From: Nematopogon swammerdamellus
Lineage: Eukaryota > Arthropoda > Insecta > Lepidoptera > Adelidae
Length of the DNA: 64,000 nucleotides
NCBI GenBank assembly: GCA_946902875.1
Contig: OX336338.1
Span: 11,151,971-11,215,970 of the forward strand
Direction: 5' to 3'
Shown here: one piece after another, positions 1 to 10,900 of the stretch
How positions within the stretch are numbered: position 1 is the first letter of the stretch
How the letters are laid out: each line of letters starts with the position of its first letter
Position numbers and translations under genes: made by a program
The notes under the pieces: model-generated
Told to the model about the DNA's origin: nothing
The model's database searches: none
The model's input: only the letters and a program-made list of their open reading frames with translations

Positions 1-639
1 GCGTCCGTCAGTCGACCAGCGGTGGTGGGCGCCTCGAGTCGACTGTTCTATCTAGGTACGAACGAAATCTCCTCTCGCTGCGATGAAATCATTCGCTACC
101 GCTCCGCACCGCGCCGCGCCGCGGATGCTGCTAAACAAGGCGTCTGACGCAAGCGGCGATCTGTCGCGCGACCGCGAACTGCGTCCTCCACCGGTCGCTA
201 GACCGGTCGGCCGACCCCGTTGCACCGACCTCGCCCCCCGCCCGCGCGGATTCGGGCAGAGACGGTCGGACGCCGCCGCCGTCGCATCCCCTCCAATCCC
301 AATGAACCCAGTGCAGTGCAGTCATGCTCACATAAGCTTCAGACGCGAGAGCTTCAAAAAGCTAGATCTAGTATTGCACTCTACACATTTGACTTATAGT
401 AAGTTAACCAGTGCAAGGGTGCAAGGCCAAATTGAGGACCGTTTTCACAAAGCGAAATATCTACGAAAAAATCTGATTGCGTTTTTTGACGGATTTCCAT
501 TCTTTAGGTTGAGACTTGAGATCTATTGACTGGTACAAGAACAATTAACAAAACGAAACATCTTTCAAGCTGTAATGCCTCGAATATTGCGAATTTTAAC
601 AAATAGTCCAGGAAACGAGGAAATTCGTTGTATGGGCTC
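1..639. other. GC-rich then AT-rich sequence, no gene recognised
   Basis: The first ~310 bases are CpG- and GC-rich and then fall to AT-rich sequence. A 447-bp open frame from 83 has no recognisable domain and low-complexity Arg/Pro content, so I do not call it a gene. The 15-mer at about 452-466 (AAGCGAAATATCTAC) recurs near 10436 (+), and on the minus strand near 11360 and 12563. This stretch therefore belongs to a local repeat family. The segment at 428-462 also matches 12563-12600 in inverted orientation. Confidence 0.4.
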
Positions 640-1200
640 TTCGGACTAATTCCTCTGTCGCTGAAACTTTGCAGTGTGATAAAGTAGGGTTTAAAATATA
701 CATTTGACAAATTATCTAGGATTTTTGATGTTTGGAAGTTAGGTATTTATACCTAAACATGAAAATTGCTTATAACTGCTGGTGAAAAATTGCTCCGTCC
801 GAAATTCCTTCGGTATATGATATTATATATTAATATGATTATATATATAACATTATCTAGGAAAATTTCGATTTCGAATAGGCAGAAATTTGAAAATACC
901 TATTTTGTATCACAACTTCTTCAGAAAAATTGCTCTGTCAATTTTAATTTTTTTATATGTCTTAATTTATTTAAATATATCGATTTTGACCATTATCTAG
1001 GAAATTTTCCTTATCGATCACACCTTTACAGATTTTCGGCAATAATTCACTGTGAAAAATTGCTCCGTCCGAAATTCCTTCGGAATATGATATTATATAT
1101 TAATAAGAGTATACATACAACATTATCTAGGAAAATTTCGATTTCGAATAGGCAGAAATTTGAAAATACCTATTTTGTATCACAACTTCTTCAGAAAAAT
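640..1200 (+). repeat. Left arm of inverted repeat, with 270-bp tandem units
   Basis: This segment recurs in inverted orientation at 9690-10368. Inside it a unit starting TTGCTCCGTCCGAAATTCC at 790 restarts at 1060, a 270-bp period. The open frame through it (766-1275) is a product of the repeat and shows no protein domain. The class of element is not recognised. Confidence 0.75.
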
Positions 1201-1954
1201 TTACCATATAAATGCCAAAAGGCACCAACCCACAAATTGGTCAAAAATGAGTTAAATATACCAAACGAGAGCTAATCACCCGCTCTATGTTTTGCAGAAA
1301 AGACCCAGGCAGGCTACTTGGTATGAAACTAATAGGTTTTCTACACATTCGTCTAAGAACCATCCGCCCAATTGAGGTATATCGCAACAGCAGAAAAGAC
1401 TCATGCTACTTGGTACTAGCTAACTGGTCAGATTTTTTTTGCGTAAAAGATCCAAGCGAGATGGACTTTTTTTGTTTTTAATGAAGTAAGTTAAAAGTAT
1501 TTATCAAAACAGAGATAAGATATCTGGTTCTTTTTGGCATTATGTAATAAAAACAAACTGTATATCGCAAAGCGGAACCAATTTATGTGGTTCTTTTTGG
1601 CATTTATAATAAAAACAAACGGTATATTGCAAAAATGGAAACAATTTATGTGGTTGGTTTGCCTTTGGGGACCTATAGTGAGTCTTATTTCATTGGTAAT
1701 AAGAGTTCTTTTTCTAAAAATTAAATCAAACATGTCTACGTTCTATGAAACAGAACGCCTAATAATAAATAAGTTCAGTTCAGTTCACTACCGCGACGAA
1801 TGTGTCAGTTCACGACCGCGAAGTAAAGTAAATTGCTGTTTTCGACGTGGCTCAATGTATCTACTACGTAGTGATCGCGACATATCATCAGAGTGTAGAT
1901 CGACGTCGTCGTCCAAGCAGGTGCCTACGCCGCGCCGCCTAACGTAACCATTGA
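1201..1954. repeat. AT-rich repeat remnants with a ~62-bp tandem duplication
   Basis: A unit beginning GGTTCTTTTTGGCATT at about 1528 repeats at 1589, and its end repeats near 1652, giving a ~62-bp tandem repeat. The rest is AT-rich with short, domain-free frames. No host gene is seen. Confidence 0.45.
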
Positions 1955-2620
1955 AGATAGAATAGAATAGAATAGAATAGAATATTTATTGGTATAATAA
2001 CATATAAAAGTCACAAACTAACATTCACATATTTTAAAATTTTTCTATTTAGAAAATAAAATAATATCAAACATAATAAATGAATCCTATTAAAATTATA
2101 ATTATTAATAATAGAAATCCAATATAAAAGTCACACGTGCCTCCTGGGTGGTGCCAAATGAACAGCAATCAGCGTGTGGGAGATCTTCGGATCGGCTGGA
2201 TTCGCCACCACACCCCGGGAGAAACAATTACACCGCCATAACAGTTCGCTGTGTTCCGGTGTACTTCCCGGGGACCCAGTAGCAGGTGGGGTTGGCTGTG
2301 GTGAGGAGTAGGCCAGTGATCCCGACGCGGATTCGCTGTTCAGAGGTGACGCATCGACACGGTTGACAGGGAGACCCGGTTCAACGGTTATTCCGCTGGC
2401 CGCCCGCCGGGTAGTACTGCGGCCCAATCGCGTCTAACCAACGCGAGAGGCTGCCCCGGTCAACCGGCGCATAATCCCGGAGTGGTCCGTCGTGCCGGTT
2501 GGTGACCGGAGTAGGGGTTCCGTCGGCCACTTCCGGGGGGGACCGGGGGCCCTTCCGTCTTCCGTGTCGGCGCAACACTAACCTGAGCAGTAAGCGATGA
2601 AGCTAGGATCCACGCTTTGC
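1955..2620. other. AGAAT microsatellite and unclassified retroelement-like sequence
   Basis: An (AGAAT)n run at about 1957-1983 is followed by an AATATTTATTGG-type sequence. On the minus strand this is the usual A-rich tail of an insect non-LTR element. The GC-rich part at 2131-2600 has minus-strand open frames without a domain I recognise. It may be the 3' end of a minus-strand retroelement abutting the jockey-like copy downstream. Confidence 0.35.
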
Positions 2621-2675
2621 CCGTGAATCACCACAGCCACCCTTTCATGCTCTTTCCCTCCCTCTTACAAAAATC

Positions 2676-3212
2676 ATGGCAGCGAAAAAAAAGGAAAAAA
2701 AGGTTCAATCAGGGGTGCACACCCCTACACCACTATTTAGCGTTGACTCGAGCAACGTGCGGGGGTTGCATACCAATTTGAATGCCGTCCATCACCACCT
2801 GGAGACGAAGAAGCCGGCCTTGCTTTTCCTGACGGAAACACAAATATCTCGCCCTGCCGACACTTCTTACCTGCACTACCCCGGCTACACCCTGGAAGAA
2901 GCCTTCCGGTCGCGAGCCGGGGTTTGCTTGTTTGTCAGGGCAGATATTTGCTGTCGTCGCCTGCGCTGCCTTGAGTACTGCGAGCTATCAGTACTTTGGT
3001 TCCACGTGGATCTGGGAACGGTCTCGCGGGTGTACGCCTGTCTGTACAGGTCGCACTCTGGTGATGCAGAGACAGCTCGGTTATTTGAGTACCTGAGTGG
3101 AGCGGCAGACAAAGTCCAAGAGCGGTTCCCTACCGCGGATTTGGTTCTTCTTAGAGACTTCAATGCCCATCACGAGGCATGGCTAGGCTCCAGGAGAACT
3201 GACTCGTGCTGA
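2676..3212 (+). pseudogene. Endonuclease domain of jockey-like element (truncated)
   Basis: 178 codons. The frame opens in a lysine-rich stretch after a pyrimidine-rich leader, continues into the endonuclease fold (LLFLTETQI, YRSHSGDA, DFNAHHEAWLGS) and stops just after the RRTD motif. The matching frame in copy 2 continues with residues of the type AAYDFALTHDLPQLV and SLLDLLLTT. The stop here therefore marks a deletion junction rather than a natural end. The GDFNAHH-type motif has R in place of the expected G before D. Confidence 0.8.
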
Positions 3213-3769
3213 TGCTGTCGCAGCTAAATGCGCAGCTTATCGTGCATGGTCGCGCGCTCGTGCCGGACGTGATCCGAACGCATCCGAACTGAAGAAGGAA
3301 TACAAGCGCCTCTCCAGATCCTGCAAAAGGGTTATTGCCAGGGCCAAATTTGACCACATCGGCAGAATCGGCGATAGACTGAACCAGCACCCAACTGGGA
3401 GCCGTGAGTTCTGGTCTCTCGCCAAATATGTCGAGTCAAATTTCTGCCGCTCCTCTCTTCCACCTCTGCAGTGTCCTGGAGGCTCACTTGCCCACTTCGC
3501 AAAGAAGAAATCCGACTTACTGGTATCTCTCTTTGTGGGGAACTCCAACCTGGACGATGGGGGTGCCACTCCCCCATCCATACCTAGGTGTGAGAACTCC
3601 ATGCCGGAAGTGCAGTTTCGACAACGGACTGTACGGGCGGAGCTTCTCTCCCTAGACGTCAGGAAGGCGAGTGGGCCGGATAGGATTCCTGCATTGGTGT
3701 TAAAAAGGTGTGCTACCGAGCTGGCCCCAGTGCTGACGTGCCTATTCCGTCTCTCCTACTCCAATTGCC
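3213..3769 (+). pseudogene. Linker and N-terminal RT region, frame-shifted
   Basis: Read across shifting frames, this segment encodes the stretch between endonuclease and RT: KEYKRLSRSCKRVIARAKF, then HPTGSREFWSLAK, then the RKASGPDRIPALVLKRC block at about 3658-3710. Each piece is clear, but no single frame spans it, so the copy is not functional here. Confidence 0.7.
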
Positions 3770-4963
3770 GTGTGCCGGCGGCCTGCGTTTGTGCAAGCGG
3801 TCCCTAAAAAGGGTGACCGCTCAAACCCGTCAAACTACCGACCTATAGCGATTACCTCCCTTCTCTGTAAGGTGATGGAGCGCATTATCAATACGCAGCT
3901 CACGAAGTACCTGGAGACGAATGACCTCATCAGTGATCGGCAATACGGCTTCCGGCCAAAACGATCTGCTGGTGATCTCCTAGCGTACGTCACTCACCTT
4001 AGGGGGGAAACGCTTAAAGGTCATGGTGAATACTTGGCAATTGGCCTTGATATTGCCAAGGAATTTGATCGGGTTTGGCACAAGTCGCTCTTGGGCAAAT
4101 TGCCGGCTTACGGACTTCCTTCTGGCCTCTGTGACTGGGTCGCCGACTTCCTACATGGGCGTAGCATTCAGTTCCTAGTGGACGGTTGCTCGTCGGACGC
4201 CATGTCAGTGAACGCCGGCGTACCACAAGGATCTGTGTTGTCACCCACGCTGTTTCCTCTGCATATCAATGATATGCTGTCTCTGGGTAACATACATCGT
4301 TATACGGATGACAGTACGGCACACGGATCCTACACCAGTCACCCTTCAGCCAGTCGGGATATTGTGGATGAGAAGAGGCGAAGACTTGGGTCTGAGCTCG
4401 AATACACACTCGGCTCTATTTCCGAATGGGGCCGTAGTAATTTGGTCGAGTTCAACGCTTCCAAGACACAAGTTTGCGCGTTCAGTGCGAAGAGAGCGGC
4501 GTTCACACCGGATCCTTCATTCCAAGGCACGTCGCTTAAATTAAGCGAACACCTCGGGGTCCTCGGAGTCGAACTGTCGCACGACTTGAACTTTCGTCGC
4601 CATATCAAGGGGAAGGCCAAGCTGGCTTCTAAAAAGCTGAGCGTACTCAATAAGGTGCGACGGTACTTCACGCCGGACCAAAGGCTGCTTTTGTATAAAT
4701 CGCAGATCAGGTCCTGCTTGGAGTACTGCTCGCACCTGTGGGATGGCTCTGCCAAATACCAGCTTGCGCCTCTGGACTCGATCCAGCGTCGAGCCATGCG
4801 ACTAGTGGGTGACCCCGCAGTGTCCCGCGATCTAGAACCACTGCAACACCGTAGGTATGTCGGCTCCCTAAGTGTGTTCTATCGCTTATTTATTCCATGG
4901 GGAGTACTCGGAGGAGCTGATTCACCCGCCACTGACCCGAGCGCACCAGCCTTGCGGCCATAG
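3770..4963 (+). pseudogene. Reverse transcriptase domain of jockey-like element
   Basis: 397 codons covering RT motifs. Visible are the QAVPKKGDRSNPSNYRPI block, GFRPKRSAGDLL, an LDIAKEFDRVWH motif (K-E where K-A is usual), GVPQGSVLSPTLFPLHINDM, and YTDDS as the active-site core. Thumb-like sequence with KSQIRSCLEYCSHLWDG follows. The C-terminus runs out of frame at ~4890, and the expected last part (LHPYTLDLPRMHTNRFCRSF) is found in another frame at about 5465-5525. A T replaces the usual A in the YADD box, which may reduce activity. Confidence 0.8.
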
Positions 4964-5742
4964 CACCCACACTGTGTCACGACTTCATCATGGGACAATC
5001 ATTTGAAGATCGTTGCACGCAGGGAGGCCCGCTGCCGGGATACCACCAATCTGGTCCCGGTGACGCGCATTGAGTGCGGTCCAGCCCCCCGTTGGAGGGA
5101 CTCATAAAGGCGTTCTGAGTCCCCCCCTTAGAGTACACCGACTCCGAAGATTGTCCCCATCTACGTCTTGCGTCCGTCAGTCTGCGTCCCTGATGGGAGA
5201 CAACGTCACAAACAGCGACTTGTCGCCCCGGTCCTCGCGTCCCGAATCGCCCCGGCGTCTGCATGCGTCAGTCTGTCGTCTCGCCTCACCTGGTCATCTA
5301 GTTTTGGCCCACCATGCCTCGCCCTGCATCGTGGGGGCGCAGGCAGCCACCCCTCTTTTGCCGCTTCTCTTTTCGGCTTCTGCTGTCTCGGAGGAGGAGG
5401 AGCTGTTTAACGCAATCCCGCCGTCCCCTTTCCATCTCCGCACCATACGCACTGGGCAGGGATTGCATCCCTATACGCTGGACTTACCGCGGATGCATAC
5501 TAATCGATTCTGCAGATCATTCCTCTACAGAACCGGTAAATTCTGGAACGCTCTCCCTGCTCATATATTTCCCCCAAGTGCAGTCTCGGGTCCTTCAAGA
5601 GGGGCGTGAATGGGCACCTGTCAGGCCGGCATGGCATTCGCAACCCCCGCATACGACCGAATGTTCATGGGCGTCGTTAGACACCTTATGGGTGGCTCGG
5701 CGCCATATGTCGCGCTTTCAATAAAAAAATAAATAAAAAAAA

Positions 5743-6171
5743 ACATGCCTCCATTCTCTTCGCCTCAAGACTCTACCTGCAGCGGTCTTCACGCAAGAAG
5801 CACATAGCGCCTCCTGGCGGAAAGGAGAAGAGTCCGGTTGCCTAGGCGACGGACTGTTGTGATCTGACACGTCCGAAAATACAAGTGGGAGCGGGCGGTT
5901 TTGTTCAAACATTTTGCTCTGGAAAAGATAAAATCCACCCTGATCGAGCGCGGCGCGGGCTCTCAGGGCTTGTTGCGACCTAATACGGTATAAGTATAGT
6001 GAGTGTAGTTCCCGAAGTGTGTGCGTAGCTGGGCCCAGCAGATCCTCGGACACCGGGACGTTTCCGTGCCGATCGACGACCACCACCTGAAGGACCGAGC
6101 TATCGAAGGTGCGGCTGCGGGCGGAGACATCAACATCCAGGTAGGAGGCACCACACCACCGCACACTTTAC
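5743..6171. other. Unassigned sequence between the retroelement and the minisatellite
   Basis: Moderately GC-rich sequence without a recognised domain. It leads in the same plus-strand frame (from 6021) into the 102-bp repeat array. Confidence 0.3.
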
Positions 6172-6645
6172 GCTACACCTCGAAGCTAGTCCGACGAATC
6201 CCGACGCTGCTCAGAAGGAGTCCGACACTGCCCTGCGTTCCCCCGACGCCACCCAGACGCAGTCCGACATCTAAGCGAGCTCTGAAACCAGTCCGACGAA
6301 TCCCAGCGCTGCTCAGAAGGAGTCCGACACTGCCCTGCGTTCCCCCGACGCCATCCAGACGCAGTCCGACATCTAAGCGAGCTCCGAAACCAGCCCGACG
6401 AATCCCGACGCGGCTCAGAAGGAGTCCGACACTGCCCCTGCGTTCCCCCGACGCCATCCAGACGCGGTCTGACATCTAAGCGAGCCTCGAAGCCAGTCCG
6501 ACGAATCCCGACGCAGCTCGGAAGAAGCCCGACACTGCCCTACGTCCCCCGACGCCATCCCGACGGAGCCCGATACTGCCCTGCGTTCCCCGACCCCATC
6601 CAGACGGAGCCCGACACCTAAGCGAATTTCCGAAGTCAGCCAGAC
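6172..6645 (+). repeat. 102-bp minisatellite, about 4.5 units
   Basis: The block TCAGAAGGAGTCCGACACTG starts at 6211, 6313 and 6415, with a diverged form (TCGGAAGAAGCCCGACACTG) at 6518. The period is 102-103 bp. Because 102 is 34 codons, the reading frame is kept across the first three units and gives an Arg/Pro/Ser/Thr-rich periodic peptide (plus, frame from 6021). The opposite strand reads as a Gly/Arg-rich peptide. No known protein family is recognised. Confidence 0.8.
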
Positions 6646-6806
6646 GGATCCAGACGCTACGGCAAACTAATCCTATCACGAAGCGCAAAATTAGATCTGA
6701 ACAGTCTGATAGATAACAGTAGACAACACCCGTCGCCGCCGCGTAAACCAGCCTCGGGGAAACTTGTAAAAGTCCCAATCGTCTCTTATTTACCCTATTT
6801 CACCCC

Positions 6807-7689
6807 TTATGAAACTATCAAACCCAGAATATGAGTACCGCTGCGGTGACGGCGTGATATTGCACGTGCACAGTCGCACCCCCACCCAACTACAGTCCAC
6901 CCACTAACACCACGGGGTGAGAACGACTGTCGCGTACAGCGGCCCCATTCGGAAATAGACCGAAGCGTTTGTTTGAGATCAGACACAAGTCTTCGCCTCT
7001 TCATCCACAACATCCCGTCTGACTGAAGGGTCACTGGTATAGGATCCATGTGCTGTACTGTCATCCGCATAACAATTTATGTTGCCGAGTGGCAGCATGT
7101 CATTTATATGCAGAAGAAACAGTGTTGGTGACAAGACAAGACAGATCCCTGCGGTACGCCGGCATTCACTGACAGGGCGTCCGACGAGCAACCGTCCACT
7201 AGGACCTGAATGCTACGCCCATGTAGGAAGTCGGTGACCCAGTCGCAGAGGCCAGAAGGAAGTCCGTACGACGGAAGCTAGCCCAGCAGCGATTTGTGCC
7301 AAACCCATTCGAATGCCTTGGCAATATCGAGACCAATTACCAAGAATTCACAATGTCCTTCAAGCGATTCCCCCCAAAGGTGAGTGACATACGCTAGGAG
7401 ATCACCTGCGGATCGGTTTGGCCGAAAGCCATATTGCCGATCGCTGATGTTATTTGTCTCTAGGGTACGCCATGAGCTGGGCATTGATAATGCGCTGCAT
7501 CACCTTGCAGAGTACGGCGGTAATCGCTATAGGTCGGTAGTTCGAAGGGTTTGAGCGGTCAACCTTTTTGGGGACCGCTTGGACAAATGCAGATTTCAAG
7601 GCAGCCGGCAGACGGAAAATGAAATAAGAGAGGCGGAAATGGCGCGTTAGCACTGGAGCTAGCTCGGGAGCACACCGTTTCAGCACCAA
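6807..7689 (-). pseudogene. Reverse transcriptase fragments of jockey-like copy 2
   Basis: At least four frame pieces. 7689-7450 has VLKRCAPELAPVLTRHFR and NYRPIAITAVLCK. 7484-7278 has ISDRQYGFRPNRSAGDLL and VIGLDIAKAFEWVWH. 7191-6979 has VLSPTLFLLHINDM and NCYADDSTAHGSY, the canonical YADD. 7070-6807 carries a little more sequence and then degenerates. The order is collinear with copy 1. Frame breaks lie near 7465, 7270 and 7050. Confidence 0.75.
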
Positions 7690-7795
7690 TGCAGGAATCC
7701 TATCCGGCCCACTCGTCTTCCTGGTGTCTAGAGAGATAAGCTCCGCACAGTTCGTTGTCGGAACTGTACTTCCGGCATGGAGTTCTCACACCTAG

Positions 7796-8689
7796 TTATG
7801 GATGGGGGGATGGCACCCCATCGTCCAGGGTGGAGTTCTCCGCAAAGAGAGACACCAATAAGTCGGCTTTCTCCTTTGCGGAGTGGGCAAGTGAGCCCCC
7901 AGGACACTGTAGAGGTGGAAGGGAGGAGCGGTAGAAATTCGATACGACAGATTTGGCGAGAGACCAAAACTCACGGCTCCCAGTTGGGTGCTGGTTCAGC
8001 CTATCACCAACTCTGCCGATATGCTCGAATTTGGCCCTGGCGATAGCCCTCTTGCAAGATCTGGAGAGGCGGTTGTATTCTTTCTTCAGTTCGGATACAT
8101 TAGGATCGCGTCTGGCACGAGCGCACGACCATGCACGATAAGCTGCGCCATTAGCTGCGACAGCTTCAGCACAGTCGCGGCTGTACCAGGCCTGCCTTTT
8201 ACCACCTAGGCGCACGAGGGCGCTGGGAATGAACATCTCCATTCCCCCCAGAACCACCTCGGCTACGGCATTGGCGCATTCCGGCAGATCATCCGAACTG
8301 AAGCATAGCTCTCTCCATGGGTAGGATGTGATGTATTATCGCATCGCGTCCCAATCCGCTGACACGTAGTGCCAAATTGGACGCATTCCTCCAGTACGAG
8401 ACTGAGGAGGCAAAAATGGCACCGTGGACCCCACTGAACAGTGGTCAGAGAAGCGCTCAAGAAGAGGAGTGCTCACTGTGACTTTGTATCCAGCAGGGTT
8501 CGTCGTCAGCAGAAGATCCAGCAGAGAGGGTGCATGACCGTCCATGTCTGGCACTTTGGTAGGTTGGTCTACCAGTTGAGGCAGGTCATGCGTCAGGGCG
8601 AAGTCGTAGGCGGCTCTCCCCTCGAAGTCAGTTCTCCCGGAGCCCAGCCACTCCTCGTGATGGGCATTAAAATCCCCAAGCAGAACCAT
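7796..8689 (-). pseudogene. Endonuclease C-terminus and linker of jockey-like copy 2
   Basis: Two overlapping frames carry this part. 8689-8336 encodes the GDFNAHHEEWLG motif and the segment ending in the SDHCSVGSTVPF region, where an SDH catalytic-type motif is visible. 8257-7796 encodes the AWYSRDCAEAVAANGAAY linker and the PTGSREFWSLAKSV block. Together they show what the first copy lacks at its deletion junction. Confidence 0.75.
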
Positions 8690-8830
8690 ATCCGCGTATA
8701 TATATATATATATAGGGAAACTACATGCACTTCATCTGCCGCTCTACTCAAGTGCTCGAATAATCGAGCTGTCCCCGCGTCGCCTGAGTGCGACCTGTAG
8801 ATTCTTACAGGCGGACACACGCGACTCCGT

Positions 8831-9030
8831 CCCCAAGTGAACCGATTTTGATTATTCTTTTTTTATTTGAAATCTGGTGCTTCCCGTGTGGTCTCATTTC
8901 ATTTTCGTCAAGATCGGATTGGAAAGCGAGGCGGAATCGCTCGGCCTTTGGCCTCGCGATTCCGCCGAGTATATTAATAGCAAAAAATTACTAAAAAAAC
9001 TGAAATAAAAAACTATAAAAAAAATATAAA
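8831..9030. repeat. Repeat-derived sequence with a short hairpin
   Basis: A near-palindrome at about 8929-8967 (GCGGAATCGC ... GCGATTCCGC) surrounds a GGCCTTTGGCC core. The surrounding sequence resembles low-complexity transposon tail. No gene is seen. Confidence 0.4.
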
Positions 9031-9032
9031 AA

Positions 9033-9165
9033 GCGCCTTCAAAAATGTATGAAATAAAAAAAATCTAACTAGAGTTGAAGGCGGTGCTAAAGCAAGCAAA
9101 AATAACCGATCGCCTTCAACTCTAGGGTTCGATTTTTTTTATTTCATACATTTTTGAAGGCGGTT
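9033..9165. repeat. Foldback hairpin / MITE-like palindrome
   Basis: The arms read CGCCTTCAAAAATGTATGAA (from ~9033) and, inverted, TTCATACATTTTTGAAGGCG (to ~9163). Inner arms CTAGAGTTGAAGGCG / CGCCTTCAACTCTAG enclose a ~30-bp loop. The whole can fold into one long stem. No transposase is encoded. Target duplications are not clear. Confidence 0.7.
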
Positions 9166-9689
9166 TTAAATTTTTTAAATAGTTTTTTTACAAAAATGTA
9201 TACACTTTATTTACATACAGACTGTACGTGCATGAAATATGTTTAATAAGTTGTTTCGACATACTGTCATACAAATTAAATTACAGAACGAAAGTTACAT
9301 TTTAAAAGTTCCTAATACTATATAGGCCCTGCATTTTTGTTCCATAGGCGGGAGGACGGCGCGGCGGAGCGGCGTTGTAGTGGGACGACAGAGGTGGCGG
9401 GCGGAATAGCGAGCCGCGAGCATCGACGACGCTCGCGTGTCGTCTCGTCGGTCGCGGTGCGGGACGATGAGCTGCTGGCGCGCGGGCGGGCGGGCTTATT
9501 CTTCCCCACTCCCCGCAGCCCTCCCGCACCCCGCGTTCAGTGTAGTGCGAGCGCGCGCTTTTTAAACGTTGTTTTATTATATTGCGATACTCGAAACTAC
9601 TCGAAAGTTCATGTTTAAGGGAGAAATTTTATTGGATAATATACATTTATATTATATTTTGATGTTCTGTGTCTAATAAGTTAATAAAA
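9166..9689. other. AT-rich segment and a CpG-rich block, no gene
   Basis: AT-rich sequence is followed by a CpG-rich island at about 9345-9560. Both strands have open frames over the GC-rich block, as expected from composition alone, and none shows a domain. Confidence 0.35.
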
Positions 9690-10368
9690 ACAGACGAAGC
9701 AATTTTTCACAGTGCTTGGTTTACTGCCAAAAATATGTAAAGGTGTGATCGATAAGGAAAATTTCCTAGGTAATTGTGAAAAGCGATATATTTAAAGAAA
9801 TTAGGAGATAAAAAAAAATAAAAATTGACAAAGTAATTTTTATAGGTATTTTCAAATTTCTGCCTGTTCGAAATCTAAATTTTCCTAGATAATGTTATAT
9901 ATACACTCTTATTAATATATAATATCATATTCCGAAGGAATTTCGGACGGAGCAATTTTTCACAGCGAATTATTGCCGAAAATCTGTAAAGGTGTGATCG
10001 ATAAGGAAAATTTCCTAGATAAGTGTCAAAAGCGATATATTTAAATAAATTAAGACATTTAACAAAATAAAAATTGACAGAGCAATTTTTCTGAAGAAGT
10101 TGTGATACAAAATAGGTATTTTCAAATTTCTGCCTATTTGAAATCGAAATTTTCCTAGACAATGTTGTATTTATACTCTTATTAATATATAATATCATAT
10201 ACCGAAGGAATTTCGAACGGAGCAATTTTTCACCAGCAGTTATAAGCGATTTTCATGTTTAGGTATAAATACCTAACTTCCAAACATCAAAAATCCTAGA
10301 TAATTTGTCAAATGTATATTTTAAACCCTACTTTATCACACTGCAAAGTTTCAGCGACAGAGGAATTA
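9690..10368 (-). repeat. Right arm of inverted repeat, with 270-bp units
   Basis: Reverse complement of the segment at 640-1200, longer by one degraded unit. The GGAGCAATTTTT end of the unit recurs at 9949 and 10219, again 270 bp apart. The arms bracket ~8.5 kb that holds both jockey-like copies. Confidence 0.75.
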
Positions 10369-10690
10369 CATCGAGTGGAAATGCTTCATTGATTGGGCTA
10401 AAAGCGATAGGTATCTACACAGGTTCGAGTTTTTACAAAGCGAAATATCTACAGGTATTTTATTGATTTGGTGGAAATAAATAGTAGGTACGTAAAAATA
10501 ATAGTTGTCTATTTGTTCAAAATAATAGAACGTTCTTCTTCTTCTTATAAAATAAATATACTTACTCTTAAAATAGAAAAACATGATAAAAACCCCTGGT
10601 AGTTGTGGGACTACCGGTAGACATAGACATGGAATCATGGGCAGATATATAATAATCGCGATGGTACATAAAAATTAAAAATTAATAAAA
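10369..10690. other. AT-rich intergenic sequence
   Basis: Low-complexity AT-rich sequence that includes another copy of the AAGCGAAATATCTAC motif (~10437). No gene is recognised. Confidence 0.3.
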
Positions 10691-10696
10691 AAAAAA

Positions 10697-10900
10697 CAAA
10701 CAACTCTCTCTTTGGGACCCGACCATCGGTAGCCTGGGTTCGCCCCGCCGCCGCCGCCGCCGGTGGTGGAAATTCCATTTTTTTTTAAGGTTAATTTTGT
10801 ATGTTTTTAATGTTAGGTTTTTAATATGTACAAAATTAGTTTTAAGATAATGTGTTAATAAAATAATAATCGAAAAAAAAAACATTATAATAAAAAAATA
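10697..10900 (+). mobile_element. 3' end of an RLE-type non-LTR element (remnant)
   Basis: The segment runs from TTTGGGACCCGACCATCGGT through a (CCG)n-like stretch and a GGTGGTGGAAATTCCATTT block into an A-rich tail. The same block forms the 3' untranslated end of the RLE-encoding fragment on the minus strand at 42490-43197. This is therefore a plus-strand tail-only copy of that family. Confidence 0.6.

Larger units (their letters stand above)
2621..5742 (+). mobile_element. Jockey-like non-LTR retrotransposon, copy 1 (defective)
   Basis: The frame starting at 2676 encodes an apurinic-type endonuclease N-terminus: NVRGL near the start, a TET motif, then RDFNAHHEAWLG where a D/G-DFNAHH motif is usual. 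The reverse transcriptase lies at about 3560-4960, with ALVLKRC, NYRPIAITSLLCK, the LDI-K-FDRVWH block, GVPQGSVLSPTLF and a YTDDS core in place of the usual YADDS. The element ends in an A-rich tail near 5715-5742. It is broken by several frame shifts and by a deletion at ~3208 that removes the end of the endonuclease and the linker present in copy 2. The family is assigned by motif style and could be another clade of the jockey group. Confidence 0.85.
6800..8830 (-). mobile_element. Jockey-like non-LTR retrotransposon, copy 2 (defective, inverted)
   Basis: Same family as the copy at 2621-5742, on the opposite strand. From the 5' side it shows YRSHSGDAGTARLFEHLS (~8800-8740), LLGDFNAHHEEWLGSGRTD (8689-8640) followed by the region deleted in copy 1, the KEYNRLSRSCKRAIARAKF linker (8257-7796) and RT blocks at 7689-7450, 7484-7278 and 7191-6979. 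It is cut by frame shifts and by a (TA)n tract at about 8697-8714. The RT ends prematurely near 6800-6920, so the 3' end is missing. Confidence 0.85.

Noticed and set aside
83..529. 148-codon plus-strand open frame at the window start
   Set aside because: Composition-driven frame in GC-rich DNA, no domain, and its 3' half overlaps repeat sequence.
766..1275. 169-codon open frame
   Set aside because: It translates the 270-bp repeat, giving the same peptide twice; the right inverted arm gives a similar frame.
2131..2578. Two overlapping minus-strand open frames
   Set aside because: Pro/Ser/Gly-rich translations without a domain; GC bias explains the openness.
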